Assembly (NCBI GenBank): GCA_026770585.1
Contig: MU646369.1
Span: forward strand, 446,904-461,688
Reading direction: 5' to 3'
DNA from: Baffinella frigidus
Lineage: Eukaryota; Cryptophyceae; Cryptomonadales; Baffinellaceae
Length of the DNA: 14,785 nucleotides
The notes under the pieces are model-generated. The model was not told the DNA's origin. It was given only the letters and a program-made list of their open reading frames with translations, and did no database searches. Shown piece by piece: positions 6,754 through 13,986 of the stretch; position 1 is the stretch's first letter; each line of letters starts with the position of its first letter. The translations under genes were made by a program, and so were the position numbers.

Positions 6754-7100
6754 GAGACCGTTGGAGCGAGAGCTGCTCGATGCTGTCACGCGACCGGTAT
6801 TAGGCAGTAGGTGATCGCGTTCCAAATGTATCTGCGGTTACTACAGAAGAAGAAGAAGAAGGAGAAGAAGGAGAAGAAGGAGAAGGAGAAGAAGGAGAAG
6901 GAGAAGAAGGAGAAGGAGAAGAAGGAGAAGGAGACCTTTGGAGCGAGAGCTGCTCGATGCTGTCGCGCGAGCGGTACTAGGTATTAACAGTAGTTGATCA
7001 CGTTCCAAAAGTCTCTGCGGTTACTACAGAAGAAGAAGAAGAAGGAGAAGGAGAACAAGACCTTTGGAGCGAGAGCTGCTCGATGCTGTCGCGCGACCGG
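6754..7100 (-). repeat. Tandem copies of an exon-intron-exon segment
   Basis: The segment TTTGGAGCGAGAGCTGCTCG, ATGCTGTCGCGCGA (plus-strand reading) occurs at about 6759, 6936 and 7062. Each copy is followed (plus strand) by TGATC(G/A)CGTTCCAAA or similar, CTCTGCGGTTACTACAG and a GAA-rich tract where complete. On the minus strand this is exon end, donor, pyrimidine tract, acceptor, next exon. Spacing varies because the GAA tract differs in length. Confidence 0.8.
6850..6933 (+). repeat. GAA/GGA-rich microsatellite
   Basis: A run of GAAGAAGAAGGAGAAG-type units. Read on the minus strand it is a pyrimidine tract directly before TTCTGTAG, a splice-acceptor-like context. A shorter version is at 7027-7053. 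Confidence 0.9.
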
Positions 7101-7132
7101 TCGTCGCCCATCTCCTTGATCGCCCCCCGCAC
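6984..7132 (-). CDS. 3' end of an unrecognised gene, two short exons
   Basis: Exon a (7132-7062, 71 nt) follows the acceptor CCTCTCTCTGGCAG and reads VRGAIKEMGDDRSRDSIEQL, then SLQ. The donor is AAAG|GTCTTG. A 38-nt pyrimidine-rich intron (7061-7024) ends TTCTGTAG. Exon b (7023-6984) continues in phase with SNRRDFWNVINYC and a TAA stop. The phase agreement (two bases, then one) supports a real gene end, but I do not recognise the family, and no upstream exon is visible beyond 7132. The next tandem copy downstream would read NRRYIWNAITYCLIPVA without this stop. It could be a gene fragment captured and multiplied here instead of an expressed gene. Confidence 0.45.
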
Positions 7133-7230
7133 CTGCCAGAGAGAGGAAAGTGCCTTTATTTATTTATGCCAGAGAGAGGAAAGTGCGTTTATTTATTCAT
7201 GTGCGGGGGGCGATCAAGGAAATGGGCGAC
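7103..7230. repeat. Inverted repeat made of the exon a start
   Basis: 7103-7132 and 7201-7230 are reverse complements at 29 of 30 positions. The 68-nt spacer holds two 33-nt tandem units (7134-7166 and 7167-7199), each with TGCCAGAGAGAGGAAAGTGC followed by TTTATTTATT. On the minus strand each unit is a pyrimidine tract plus TGGCA, a duplicated acceptor. Confidence 0.9.
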
Positions 7231-7279
7231 ACACGGCGGCGCGGCAGGCGCACCTGCCGCGCTGCCGTGCCGCCGTGTG
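7230..7279. repeat. GC-rich hairpin
   Basis: CACACGGCGGC (7230-7240) pairs with 7269-7279, and GCGGCAGG (7241-7248) pairs with 7253-7260, leaving an eight-base bulge on the right. It directly abuts the exon a inverted repeat. Confidence 0.7.
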
Positions 7280-7291
7280 AGCACCCCGAAT

Positions 7292-7448
7292 CCCGTAAGT
7301 GCCCATGTGGTCAAAATTGACCCCGTAGAGGTCCTAGGCAGGTCCGAATCCCTCAAGTGCCGATGTGGTCAAAATTGACCCCGAAGAGGTCCTAGGCAGG
7401 TCCTAGGACCCTACGGTAGGGCGTGTGAGCCTACTGGCCACTTAAGGG
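7292..7448. mobile_element. Family D element copy 7 with a partial tandem copy in front
   Basis: The full element is 7350-7448. Its left 54 bp are present a second time at 7292-7345, giving a 58-bp tandem unit that starts GAATCCC. The right end is CTTAAGGG followed by GT in place of AT. No right half exists for the first unit. Confidence 0.82.
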
Positions 7449-7508
7449 GTATGCATACAGTCGATGTAACGGCCCGAGGCGGGCTCGTTCTGGAGCAGGT
7501 GCTCACTC

Positions 7509-7560
7509 GGAGGGTGGAGGGTGGAGGGTGGAGGGTGGAAGATGGAGGGAGGAGGGTGGG
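7509..7560 (+). repeat. GGAGGGT minisatellite, G-rich
   Basis: About five GGAGGGT units, then degenerate copies. The spaced G-triplets on one strand could form a G-quadruplex. Confidence 0.85.
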
Positions 7561-7623
7561 AAAGAGGACGGTGGAACCTGGTGGAAGGTGTTGTCCCCCC
7601 AGCAGACCACCGACAAAACGATC

Positions 7624-7823
7624 TGCCCTATGCCACCGAGCCTGAATTCAGGCCGTCACATTCCAAAGCCATATCCAGGACGGAGCTAGCGTTTGCCACC
7701 GAACATGTAGGCCTGCAAGCGATTCACCTGCCCTATGCCACCGAGCCCCGGTCCGCGGGTCGGTGGTCTGCGGTGGAGCACCGATTACAGGTCGATGGTG
7801 GCGCTGAATCTGCAGGTGGAGTT
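7624..7823. repeat. Short direct repeats, including a MED21 exon piece
   Basis: CCCTATGCCACCGAGCC occurs at about 7625 and 7732; GGAGCACCGATTACAGG recurs near 7775 and 7840. Positions 7791-7820 are an exact 30-nt copy of MED21 exon 4 (10487-10516, opposite strand). No gene was found in 7450-7850. Confidence 0.7.
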
Positions 7824-7851
7824 GATCCTCCACACGGAGGAGCACCGATTA

Positions 7852-7958
7852 CAGGGATACCTCGAATGTCAGAACACGGTCCCTGCTGTAGGCCAATACC
7901 TAGGAGCCTAGGGTGGGCCTATGGCGGGGGGGGCGTTTTTAAATTCGAGGTACCCCTG
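7852..7958. mobile_element. Old family A element A10
   Basis: Left end CAGGGATACCTCGAA, right end TTCGAGGTACCCCTG, with a CCTAGG core. The flanks are TA on the left and TT on the right. It is about 10 bp shorter than type copies and more diverged, so probably an older insertion. Confidence 0.75.
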
Positions 7959-8009
7959 TTCGGAGCAGAACCCGCATGGCCGCGGTCTGGTGACAGGGTG
8001 TCAAGGCGA

Positions 8010-8181
8010 CCACCAGCCCTGGGAGGTTGCTCAAATAGTGGGCTGGAACATTTTCGATTTACCGTGACAGACCCCCCAGATCAGGGGGGCTGGCAAAAGT
8101 TGACCCAGCGCCTCAGTGCGAAATCAACTTTTGGGATTTTTGTTCCAGAGTTCAATTTGAGCCACTTCCCAGGGCTAGTGG
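8010..8181. mobile_element. Family G inverted-repeat element G1
   Basis: A 172-bp element. The 40-bp ends CCACCAGCCCTGGGAGGTTG... and its counterpart at 8142-8181 match at about 32 of 40 positions. The interior contains AAAAGTTGACC and ATCAACTTTT facing each other. Confidence 0.75.
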
Positions 8182-8513
8182 GACCAAGCCAGCGCAAGAA
8201 AATCTGGGCACGATCGCATATTTGCCAGGAAAGGCCATCAAGTTACTTGCCTGGGGCAAGTTGACTTTTGAAAAGAGACTTGTAGTCCACCGTGTGGCAA
8301 GCCTCCGATCGGAATTAACGGGGAGCAGGGTCTTCCGAACGCTGGGCAACCACTACACTCGGATCCAGAACATTTCGCCTAAGTCAACTCCCCCTGAAAA
8401 CCAGCGCCTTAAGTCAAATGCCGGCCATGGTGGCAGGGTCCATCTAAACGAAATCAGGGGAAAGTTGACTTAGGTGAGCTGGTTGACTTAGCTGAAATCT
8501 TGTGGGTCGGAGT
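8182..8513. other. Intergenic sequence between G1 and G2
   Basis: No gene seen. GTTGACTT-type motifs in both orientations are frequent (near 8258, 8380, 8411, 8463 and 8481), suggesting decayed members of the same element group. Confidence 0.4.
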
Positions 8514-8685
8514 GCACTAGCCCTCCGAGGTTGCTCAAACAGTGGTCTGGAACATTGTCTGCCCACCTTGCAGAGACCCGAGATCTGGGGTCTCTGCGAC
8601 TTAAGTTGACACATTTTGCACCCAAAAATCAACTTTTGAAAAATAGTTCCAGAGCACTGTTTGAGCAACCTCGGAAGGCTGGTGG
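8514..8685. mobile_element. Family G inverted-repeat element G2
   Basis: Also exactly 172 bp, with ends 8514-8553 and 8646-8685 matching along GAGGTTGCTCAAACAGTG and CTGGAAC. Equal length and shared ends with G1 define a family. The interior again has TTAAGTTGAC and AATCAACTTTT. Confidence 0.82.
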
Positions 8686-8797
8686 AAAGGGGCCCTGCGA
8701 ATCGCAACCATACCGTAGTCCAACACCGACTTCCGACTAGGCTGGAATGGAGGGAGTTTCCCCATGGCGCTGGGAGGCTGGGGGGGGGGACTCCCCA

Positions 8798-8934
8798 GGG
8801 TAGAGCGGTGTGCAGCGAAGCTGGCCGCCAAAATAATGAAAAATGGTCAAAGTTGACGTTTTGATACCAGAACCGTCAACTTTTAACCATTTTTTCGTTA
8901 CTTCCGTGGCCAGCTTCTCTGCACACCGCCCTAA
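8798..8934. mobile_element. Family H inverted-repeat element
   Basis: Arms of about 57-60 bp (8798-8857 and 8875-8934), best matched along GCGGTGTGCAG, GAAGCTGGCC and AAAATGG, close on a 17-nt loop. AAAGTTGAC and GTCAACTTTT lie at the inner ends of the arms. Confidence 0.8.
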
Positions 8935-8949
8935 GGGGACTCGTCCGTC

Positions 8950-9480
8950 ACCCTAAACCCTGAACCCTGAACCCGGAAGGTTGACTTGAGAGATCCGGGG
9001 CAAAACAGACCTGGATCAGCGACACCCTGCACCTTGACCCGAAAGGTTGATTTGGGCTAAAAAAAAACGTCACTCGTACAAAAAAAACGCCCCTCGTCAA
9101 AAAACGTCTCACACGTCACCCTGCACCCTGTACCCTGAATCCTGAATCTCGTCACCCTAAATCCTGAACCCTGCACCCTGAACCGAAAGGTTGATCTGAG
9201 CTCCGGGGCAAGACAAAACGGGAGCAGCACCACCCTGAAACCCGAACCCAAAAGGTAACACAACTTCAAAGGTTGATTTGAGCTCTGGGGGAGAACACAC
9301 CTCCCTCGGCATCACCCTGAAACCCGAACCCGAAAGGTTGACTTGAGCATCATCCTGAACCTTGAAACCCGAACCCGAAAGGCTGACTTGAGCTCCGTAA
9401 AGGGTTCTTAAAAGTTGGTTTGAGCCGGGGTAAAGGGTTCTTAAAAGTTGTAAAGGGTTCTTAAAAGTTGATCTGAGCCG
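8950..9480 (+). repeat. Array of AGGTTGAYTTGAGC motifs with CCCTGAA spacers
   Basis: The motif AAAGGTTGAYYTGAGC or close variants recurs about nine times (for example near 8979, 9045, 9187, 9270, 9336, 9380, 9411 and 9468). The spacers are CCCTGAA/CCCGAA heptamers resembling degenerate telomere complement. Units are irregular in length. Long open frames on the minus strand here are simply this repeat translated. Confidence 0.8.
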
Positions 9481-9493
9481 GGGCAACATGCAC

Positions 9494-11309
9494 CTGGATC
9501 AGCATTCGCTCGGCCGAGTCCGTCTCCTCCTGAAGCTTGTCCCCTGCGGCGCAAGCACGGTTGAGGTTGCTCGGAATCAAGGATACGCACCGCAACGGCT
9601 GTGCCAACAACGAAACGATCTTACTTGCACATGCGGATACACAAACAGCATGTGTCAACACATAATGAGCCTACAGGGGTTGCTCGAAATTGAGGTCCGT
9701 CTCCTCCTGAAGCTTCTCCCCAGCGTTCAGGGTTTAGGTTTAGGGAGGATTTGGTTTAGGGAGGATTTGGTGTTTAGGGTTTAGGGGTTAGGGTTTAGGG
9801 TTGAGGGGTTACTCGAAATTAAGGACACGCACCGCCCCTAGGATGGTCCTATGCTCCTACGCCGAATGAGCCTACAGCGCTGACGCCACAAGTTAAACAC
9901 GCGCATAGCCCCTAGGGTGCAGACCGCGAATGCTGTTGCCAAGACCGTCGCAGATACAACGTGAAATCCGCTGAACGTGCAGCCCCATTTCGTGGCATGG
10001 TACCGCCAGGGTACAACAGGGAAGTTCTGATGCCCGACTTGGTCTTAATTTTGTACCGGGGTTTTCGGAACTGAGTCAAATCCCGGACGTGGACAGGACG
10101 AGGAGCTGTGCCTCACCGGGTCACGCACACTCATTTAGTACCACGAAATGAAACGTTACGATGCGAAATTTCCACTCGCGACCTGGCGTGGGGACGACGG
10201 GATCTGCTGTCGTACAGCCTCACCATGGCACAACCCCCATCCCTAGCATAGCACGAACGCGTTTCGAATCGAACCAGGTTTCACACCATGTGGTGTATTC
10301 TGATTCAGAAAGGTACGAGAAAGGCTGTGCGCGGTCGGGTTCCGGGTTCCGGGTTCCGGGTTCCGGATTTCGGGAGTGTTTCCCCCTGACGCACCTGCTA
10401 TTCTGTTATCGGCGACGAGCGCCTCGAGGATAGCCTGCTGCGCAGCCTCCTCCCCCTCCTCCGACGGCAGCGTCGCCAGCAGATTGTCCACCTGCAGATT
10501 CAGCGCCACCATCGACTCCGCCGACACCTGCTCCCGGGAGCTTCTTCAGTGACATGCCGACCTGCCGTCTCTGCCTCCGACATGGCTACCTCCTATTCCG
10601 TTCCCGGATCCATGAGTCCCTGAGGTTGAACGTGTGGGAGGTGAAGGAGGCGAAACCAACCCAACGTTATGCGTGTCGGAGACGATGAGCGGGTTATGCT
10701 TGCAGGGCGCAGGGAAAAGAACAAGCCGCGTCATCCCCGTGTGCTCGTTGCCCCCCGTGTCGAGGAGGATGGCGAGGGGGGTGGCAAACACTCGGCCAAA
10801 CGACTCCTAGTTCAGGCGCCTCGGCCCAGCCAGTCAGCCGCTGGTCTGGTCTCCAAGCCGGGGCGAGGAGAGAGCTCCCCAGATGGGGGAAGATCGTGCG
10901 GGCGGGAAGCAAGGAGGAGGTAAATAGGGATGCTGGAGGGGGCGGGTGCAGGGCTGGCACATGCCTGCGCTCGGACAGCCAGGGAGGCGCGCGTTTCAAC
11001 GAAATTTCCCTCGAGGAGCGGCAGCCTGCTCTCCTTCGCAGTGAGATCCGACGGCAGCACTTCTTGAAAGTACCTGCGGGGAGGGGGGGCGGGCGATCAG
11101 TGCCGCGGGGAATCAGCGCTCGGCGCTGCCGTGCCTAAAAGAAGCGGCACTGTCGTGCCTGCGAGACTGTGCTGCTGTGCCCGAACCGCCCCGGCGGCGA
11201 GGCGGCTGGCCGGGCCGATTCCACAGAGAGAGTCTCGCTACCTGGCCTCGTGGGTGATGCGGTGCGACATGTCGTCAAGCTTCTCCTGAAGCTGCGTGTA
11301 GATGTCCAT
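9494..11309 (-). CDS. MED21: Mediator complex subunit 21 homologue, several exons
   Basis: Exon 1 (11309-11242) reads MDIYTQLQEKLDDMSHRITH, then EA, ending CAG|GTAGCG. A C-terminal exon (about 10527-10395) reads VSAESMVALNLQVDNLLATL, then PSEEGEEAAQQAILEALVAD and NRIA, with donor CAG|GTGCGT. The next exon (9543-9494) continues in phase, DKLQEETDSAERMLIQ. The order (N-terminal helix starting MD-x-QLQE, a helix ending LPSEE, then a coiled coil) fits MED21, which pairs with MED7 in the Mediator middle module that links activators to RNA polymerase II. An exon near 11072, after a CCTCCCCGCAG acceptor (RYFQEVLPSDLTAKESRLPL), is likely but its donor is unclear. The tail after 9494 is uncertain: read-through gives VHVAPAQINF and a stop at 9461, which lies in repeat sequence. 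The 851-nt intron 10394-9544 is full of repeats. Confidence 0.8.
9695..9721 (-). repeat. Stray copy of the MED21 last recognised exon
   Basis: 27 nt match 9518-9544 at 26 positions. It covers the exon start and the acceptor G, but lies inside the intron about 150 nt upstream of the real exon. Confidence 0.75.
9725..9812 (+). repeat. Telomere-like tract 3 in a MED21 intron
   Basis: Mixed GGGTTTAG and GGGAGGATTTGGTTTA units. Degenerate, on the same strand as the tracts at 6235-6726. Confidence 0.85.
9803..9882. mobile_element. Family A-related element (CAGGGGTTGCTCG type), degraded
   Basis: GAGGGGTTACTCGAAATTAA, then GGACACGCACCGCCCCTAGG and a GTCCTA core, with GAGCCTACAG at the right. The layout is that of family A with a different end. 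Related sequences occur near 9556, 9673 and 12925. Confidence 0.5.
9883..10330. other. Intron-like sequence without recognisable features
   Basis: Part of the inferred MED21 intron. No exon, repeat family or RNA gene was recognised in this stretch. Confidence 0.4.
10335..10366 (+). repeat. GGGTTCC heptamer repeat
   Basis: Four consecutive GGGTTCC units followed by GGATTTCGGG. Seven-base period, like the nearby telomere-like tracts. Confidence 0.9.
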
Positions 11310-12266
11310 CGTGGCCGGCCTCTGGTCTATGCCGCTCGCTCCGGCTCTCCTCGCCGCGTATCAGACAGCTCTGTGATCGATCCTCCCACCTCACTCCATT
11401 CGCGAAAGGTGCCCCGCGCCACCTGATCTTTGTCGACTTTGGGTCTGGAAGTCAACAATTGATCGAAAGTTCCAGTCAACTGTCACAACCTCCAAGGGGG
11501 CTGCTGTTCTTGCCTCTCCTCTCCGCTCGTGGCCCGACTCTGGCTCCGACCAACCACCTACCCGCAGCTTCATGATGATGGCGCACTTCTCCATGCTTGA
11601 CAAGGTTTGCCCCCGCGCGCAGCCCCGCATCCAAATTAGGTCGTCTGTTGCGCGGGACAGATGCGACGCTCTGGAAGCGGCTGGTGCGGCGCGGAGGAGC
11701 GGCGAGCGGGCCCAGCTGGAGCGGCGCGGCGCTCGGTGTTGCTCGAGTGCACCAAGCAGCTGGGCCCGGGGTCCCTTAGGGTGTGGGCTCGCGCAGTCTC
11801 CGGGCGAGAGCCGTGGGGCTTTTCAGCACTTGGCGGGAGGCTGGCAAGGCTGTGTAGGCGCAGCTTCTTCAGCTTGGCGCGTGCCGTGTGTGCAGCAGAC
11901 GCTCCCGCTGCTGTGAGACCGTTCGCGATCAGTAGTGGTCTCGCAGGGGAGTGCGCAAGCGCACGCATACCCTGCGCACCAACGGTCCTGTTGACAAGGC
12001 ACCTGCAGTGGAGAGTTCCAAAATAGCAGGGCCAGCAGCAGCGGCGGGTTCCGTGTGGGTCACATGCTGGTGCATGTCTCTCGCGAGGCTGGAGCGTTCG
12101 GCGGTTCCGCGTGCCGGGGGTGCATCCTTCTGCACACCATAGATAATGTGAGGCTGCGTACCGATTCAATCAGCTGTGTACAGTCCTGTTCCTCGGTCCC
12201 TGCGCCCCCTTGGTCCCTCCGTGTGAGGGCCAAAACAGACCCGCTGACATCGATGTCTGTTGGCAG
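11310..12266 (+). other. Probable upstream part of the gene ending at 12655
   Basis: MED21 starts at 11309 on the other strand, so 11310-11570 is probably a second divergent promoter. ATG codons at 11572-11580 open a short frame, MMMAHFSMLDK, ending AAG|GTTTGC, a possible first exon. A GACAG acceptor at about 11660 could lead to a second. I could not connect these in phase to 12267 with confidence; they are noted as candidates only. Confidence 0.25.
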
Positions 12267-12655
12267 TCGAAGTCGAAGGCGATCAGCTGCGACCGCAAGT
12301 TCTGGTGCCACCAGGCCGCCCCCGTGCACGCCGTGGCGCACACCACCCAGGGTACGTGCCCGCCCTGCTCGACCCCCGGCACTCGGCAGCTTGACACGTG
12401 GCACTCGGCAGACCCCCTCCTCCCTCAGCTGCGCGCTGCCACCCCCTCCTCCCTCAGCTGCGCGCTGCCAGCACGCTAGACTCCGCGGTGTCAACGTTGA
12501 GATTCTCGATGCTAGACTGCTGACGCGCCGCACTTCTCTGACGTTGACGCCTGCTCTGTGCAGCGCTGGCGGTGCCCCCGCTTCTCGCCTCGATGGGCTA
12601 CGAGCCGGCCAAGGGCGGCTGGCAGCTCAAGCCCAGCGCGCGCAACTTCTACTAG
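12267..12655 (+). CDS. 3' end of an unidentified protein, two exons
   Basis: Exon 12267-12351 follows the acceptor TGTCTGTTGGCAG and reads SKSKAISCDRKFWCHQAAPV, then HAVAHTTQ, ending CAGG|GTACGT. Exon 12564-12655 follows CTGCTCTGTGCAG and continues in phase (one base, then two) with ALAVPPLLASMGYEPAKGGW, then QLKPSARNFY and a TAG stop. Strong consensus splice sites, matching phase and a compact C terminus make this a real gene end. I do not recognise the family; the aromatic-rich, basic C terminus suggests a small structural or organelle complex subunit, but that is speculation. The 212-nt intron contains a perfect 29-nt tandem duplication. Upstream exons are not resolved. Confidence 0.6.
12412..12469 (+). 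repeat. Perfect 29-nt tandem duplication in an intron
   Basis: Two identical units, ACCCCCTCCTCCCTCAGCTG plus CGCGCTGCC. Each contains a TCCTCCCTCAG acceptor-like site, so alternative acceptors are possible. Confidence 0.95.
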
Positions 12656-12924
12656 GTAGGAAGGGCGTTGATGGCGCGGCAGGGACACGCGCCTTGCCGC
12701 CTGTAAATTATGTGGGGAGACGCGATGTTTTTTTTTGTCTCGTGAGATTTGAGTGAAATATGATAACCAAACAAAGTGTCTGTACAAGGGAGGTCGGAGC
12801 GCTGCCACCCCAGTTGCTTCCGGCGAGACATGTGCGCGGTGTGCCGTCTTTTCCGTGATGAGCATGCGACTTAGATGTACTGTAGACGCGCCCCGCTGGT
12901 AGTTGAGACCACACGTGGCGCGTG
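12656..12924. other. 3' flank of the preceding gene, nothing further recognised
   Basis: A T-rich run at about 12727 and a return to lower GC sequence suggest untranslated or intergenic DNA. No gene seen. Confidence 0.4.
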
Positions 12925-13005
12925 CAGGGGTTGCTCGCGAACAAGGGCACGCACCCCCTAGGGTCCTACGGTAGGTCCAGTCTTAGGCGCATAGGAGCAC
13001 AGGCA
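12925..13005. mobile_element. Family A-related element (CAGGGGTTGCTCG type)
   Basis: CAGGGGTTGCTCGCGAACAA, GGGCACGCACCCCCTAGGGT, then CCTACGGTAGG. It has the same order of parts as 9803-9882. The right end is unclear. Confidence 0.5.
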
Positions 13006-13168
13006 AGAGCACGCAGCTGCCTCGTGAAAGTATCGAGCGTCGTCTCGGACAGCTTACAGCTGTTTGGACATCTACAATGTGCAGGGAGCGGCGGGCCTAT
13101 CCCAGTTGTCTCGAGGCGGGTGTGACACAATCCTGAAGCTGGCCTGTCCCGGTTCTGAGGCGGGTCTA

Positions 13169-13203
13169 CAGGGGTACCTCGCTCGTAAGAAAACGCCCCC
13201 CCG
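13169..13203. mobile_element. Truncated family A element (left end only)
   Basis: After TA, CAGGGGTACCTCGCT and about 20 more family bases, then unrelated sequence leading into a reversed family B copy. Confidence 0.8.
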
Positions 13204-13223
13204 TACTACCTAGCTGACAGGGT

Positions 13224-13310
13224 TTGAAGAATGGCCTTTCTGCAGGATAAGTTCCGGTGTCCGCCTATGTTGGGAGCTCGAAGAAGCTGAAGGACCTCAA
13301 GGACCTAAAG
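13224..13310 (-). mobile_element. Family B copy, reverse orientation
   Basis: GGCCTTTCTGCAGGATAAG, then TCCGGTGTCCGCCTATGTTG and GGAGCTCGAAGAAGCTGAAG, the reverse complement of B1 with few changes. It provides the uninterrupted target for the family D insertion at 4956. Confidence 0.8.
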
Positions 13311-13597
13311 GGCGGCTTACGATGGGATACCATATGGGCCTTCAGCCGACTTGCTTTATCCTGAGTGTGTGTGAGAGAGCTCGTTCCTCTTTGGGACCTT
13401 CACACGCCCGATGAGGATACCAATGGTAAAAGACCTCAAGGAAGAACCTTGATGTGCCGGCATCCTTCAGGTCTTTCACTTCCTTTAGGTCCTTTATAAT
13501 TTGTTGATGCCCACCATATCTGACCACCGGGTTTCGAGAATCCAAGTGCTGAGTTCAACAAAACGTCGTCTTGTTTTCGCGCATGCCTGTTCCACGC
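13311..13597. other. Intergenic sequence with family B-like scraps
   Basis: AGGTCTTTCACTTCC and TTTAGGTCCTTTATA near 13470-13500 resemble the AGGTCCTT part of family B. No gene seen. Confidence 0.4.
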
Positions 13598-13599
13598 TA

Positions 13600-13660
13600 C
13601 AGGGGTACCTCGCTCATAAGAAACGCCCCTCTCCCTAGGACCACCATAGGGCCCTAGGCA
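13600..13660. mobile_element. Left half of a family A element (A7)
   Basis: After TA, the standard left half stops at CCCTAGGCA, exactly where type copies have a central TA. A complete family A element starts there; the other half is missing. Confidence 0.85.
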
Positions 13661-13662
13661 TA

Positions 13663-13779
13663 CAGGGGTACCTCGCTCCTAAGAAACGCTCACCCCCCTA
13701 GGACTACCATAGGGCCCTAGGTATGGTCCTACTGTAGGGTCCTAACGGGCGGCGGTTTCTTATCAGCGAAGTACCCCTG
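13663..13779. mobile_element. Family A palindromic element A8
   Basis: A 117-bp element flanked by TA (13661-13662 and 13780-13781). It lies at the centre of A7. Confidence 0.92.
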
Positions 13780-13794
13780 TAGCGGTGACCAATC

Positions 13795-13855
13795 AATAGG
13801 GGTGCTGGAGGGGGCGGGTGCAGGGATGGCGCATGTCTGCACTCGGACAGCCAGG
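13795..13855. repeat. Copy of a MED21 intron/exon segment
   Basis: 61 bp match 10923-10983 at 56 positions (GTGCTGGAGGGGGCGGGTGC, then GCTCGGACAGCC-like sequence). It sits between two family A elements, A8 and A9. Confidence 0.88.
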
Positions 13856-13867
13856 AAATCAAGGCTA

Positions 13868-13984
13868 CAGGGGTACTTCGCTCATAAGAAACCGCCCCCC
13901 CCTAGGATCCTACAGTAGGCCTATGCCCATGGCCCTATGGTGGTCCTAGGGGGGGGGCGGTTTCTTATGAGCGAGGTACCCCTG
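13868..13984. mobile_element. Family A palindromic element A9
   Basis: A 117-bp element flanked by TA (13866-13867 and 13985-13986), with long, nearly perfect arms. Among the best preserved copies. Confidence 0.95.
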
Positions 13985-13986
13985 TA

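Noticed and set aside
2490-7448. CRISPR-like or bacterial repeat array
   Set aside because: Spacing is irregular, the copies are palindromic with target duplications, and the surrounding genes are eukaryotic and spliced.
7521-8264. Longest open frame on the plus strand (247 codons)
   Set aside because: It crosses a GGAGGGT minisatellite, a MED21 exon fragment, an old family A element and the start of element G1. The protein is low in complexity and has no domain signature.
9057-9489. Minus-strand open frames with SGFRVQGSGFRV-like repeats
   Set aside because: They are translations of the CCCTGAA/CCCGAA heptamer array, not a gene.
10546-10791. Minus-strand frame containing VFATPLAILLDTGGNEHTGM as a MED21 middle exon
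   Set aside because: It lies in the right place between MED21 exons, but no convincing acceptor/donor pair or family match was found, so it was not included in the gene model.
11636-12169. 177-codon open frame on the minus strand
   Set aside because: It has an Arg/Ala/Pro-rich composition expected of GC-rich DNA read in the wrong frame; no domain or splice support.
12055-12756. 233-codon open frame on the plus strand
   Set aside because: It overlaps the spliced exons 12267-12351 and 12564-12655 in a different frame and reads through their intron, including a tandem repeat.
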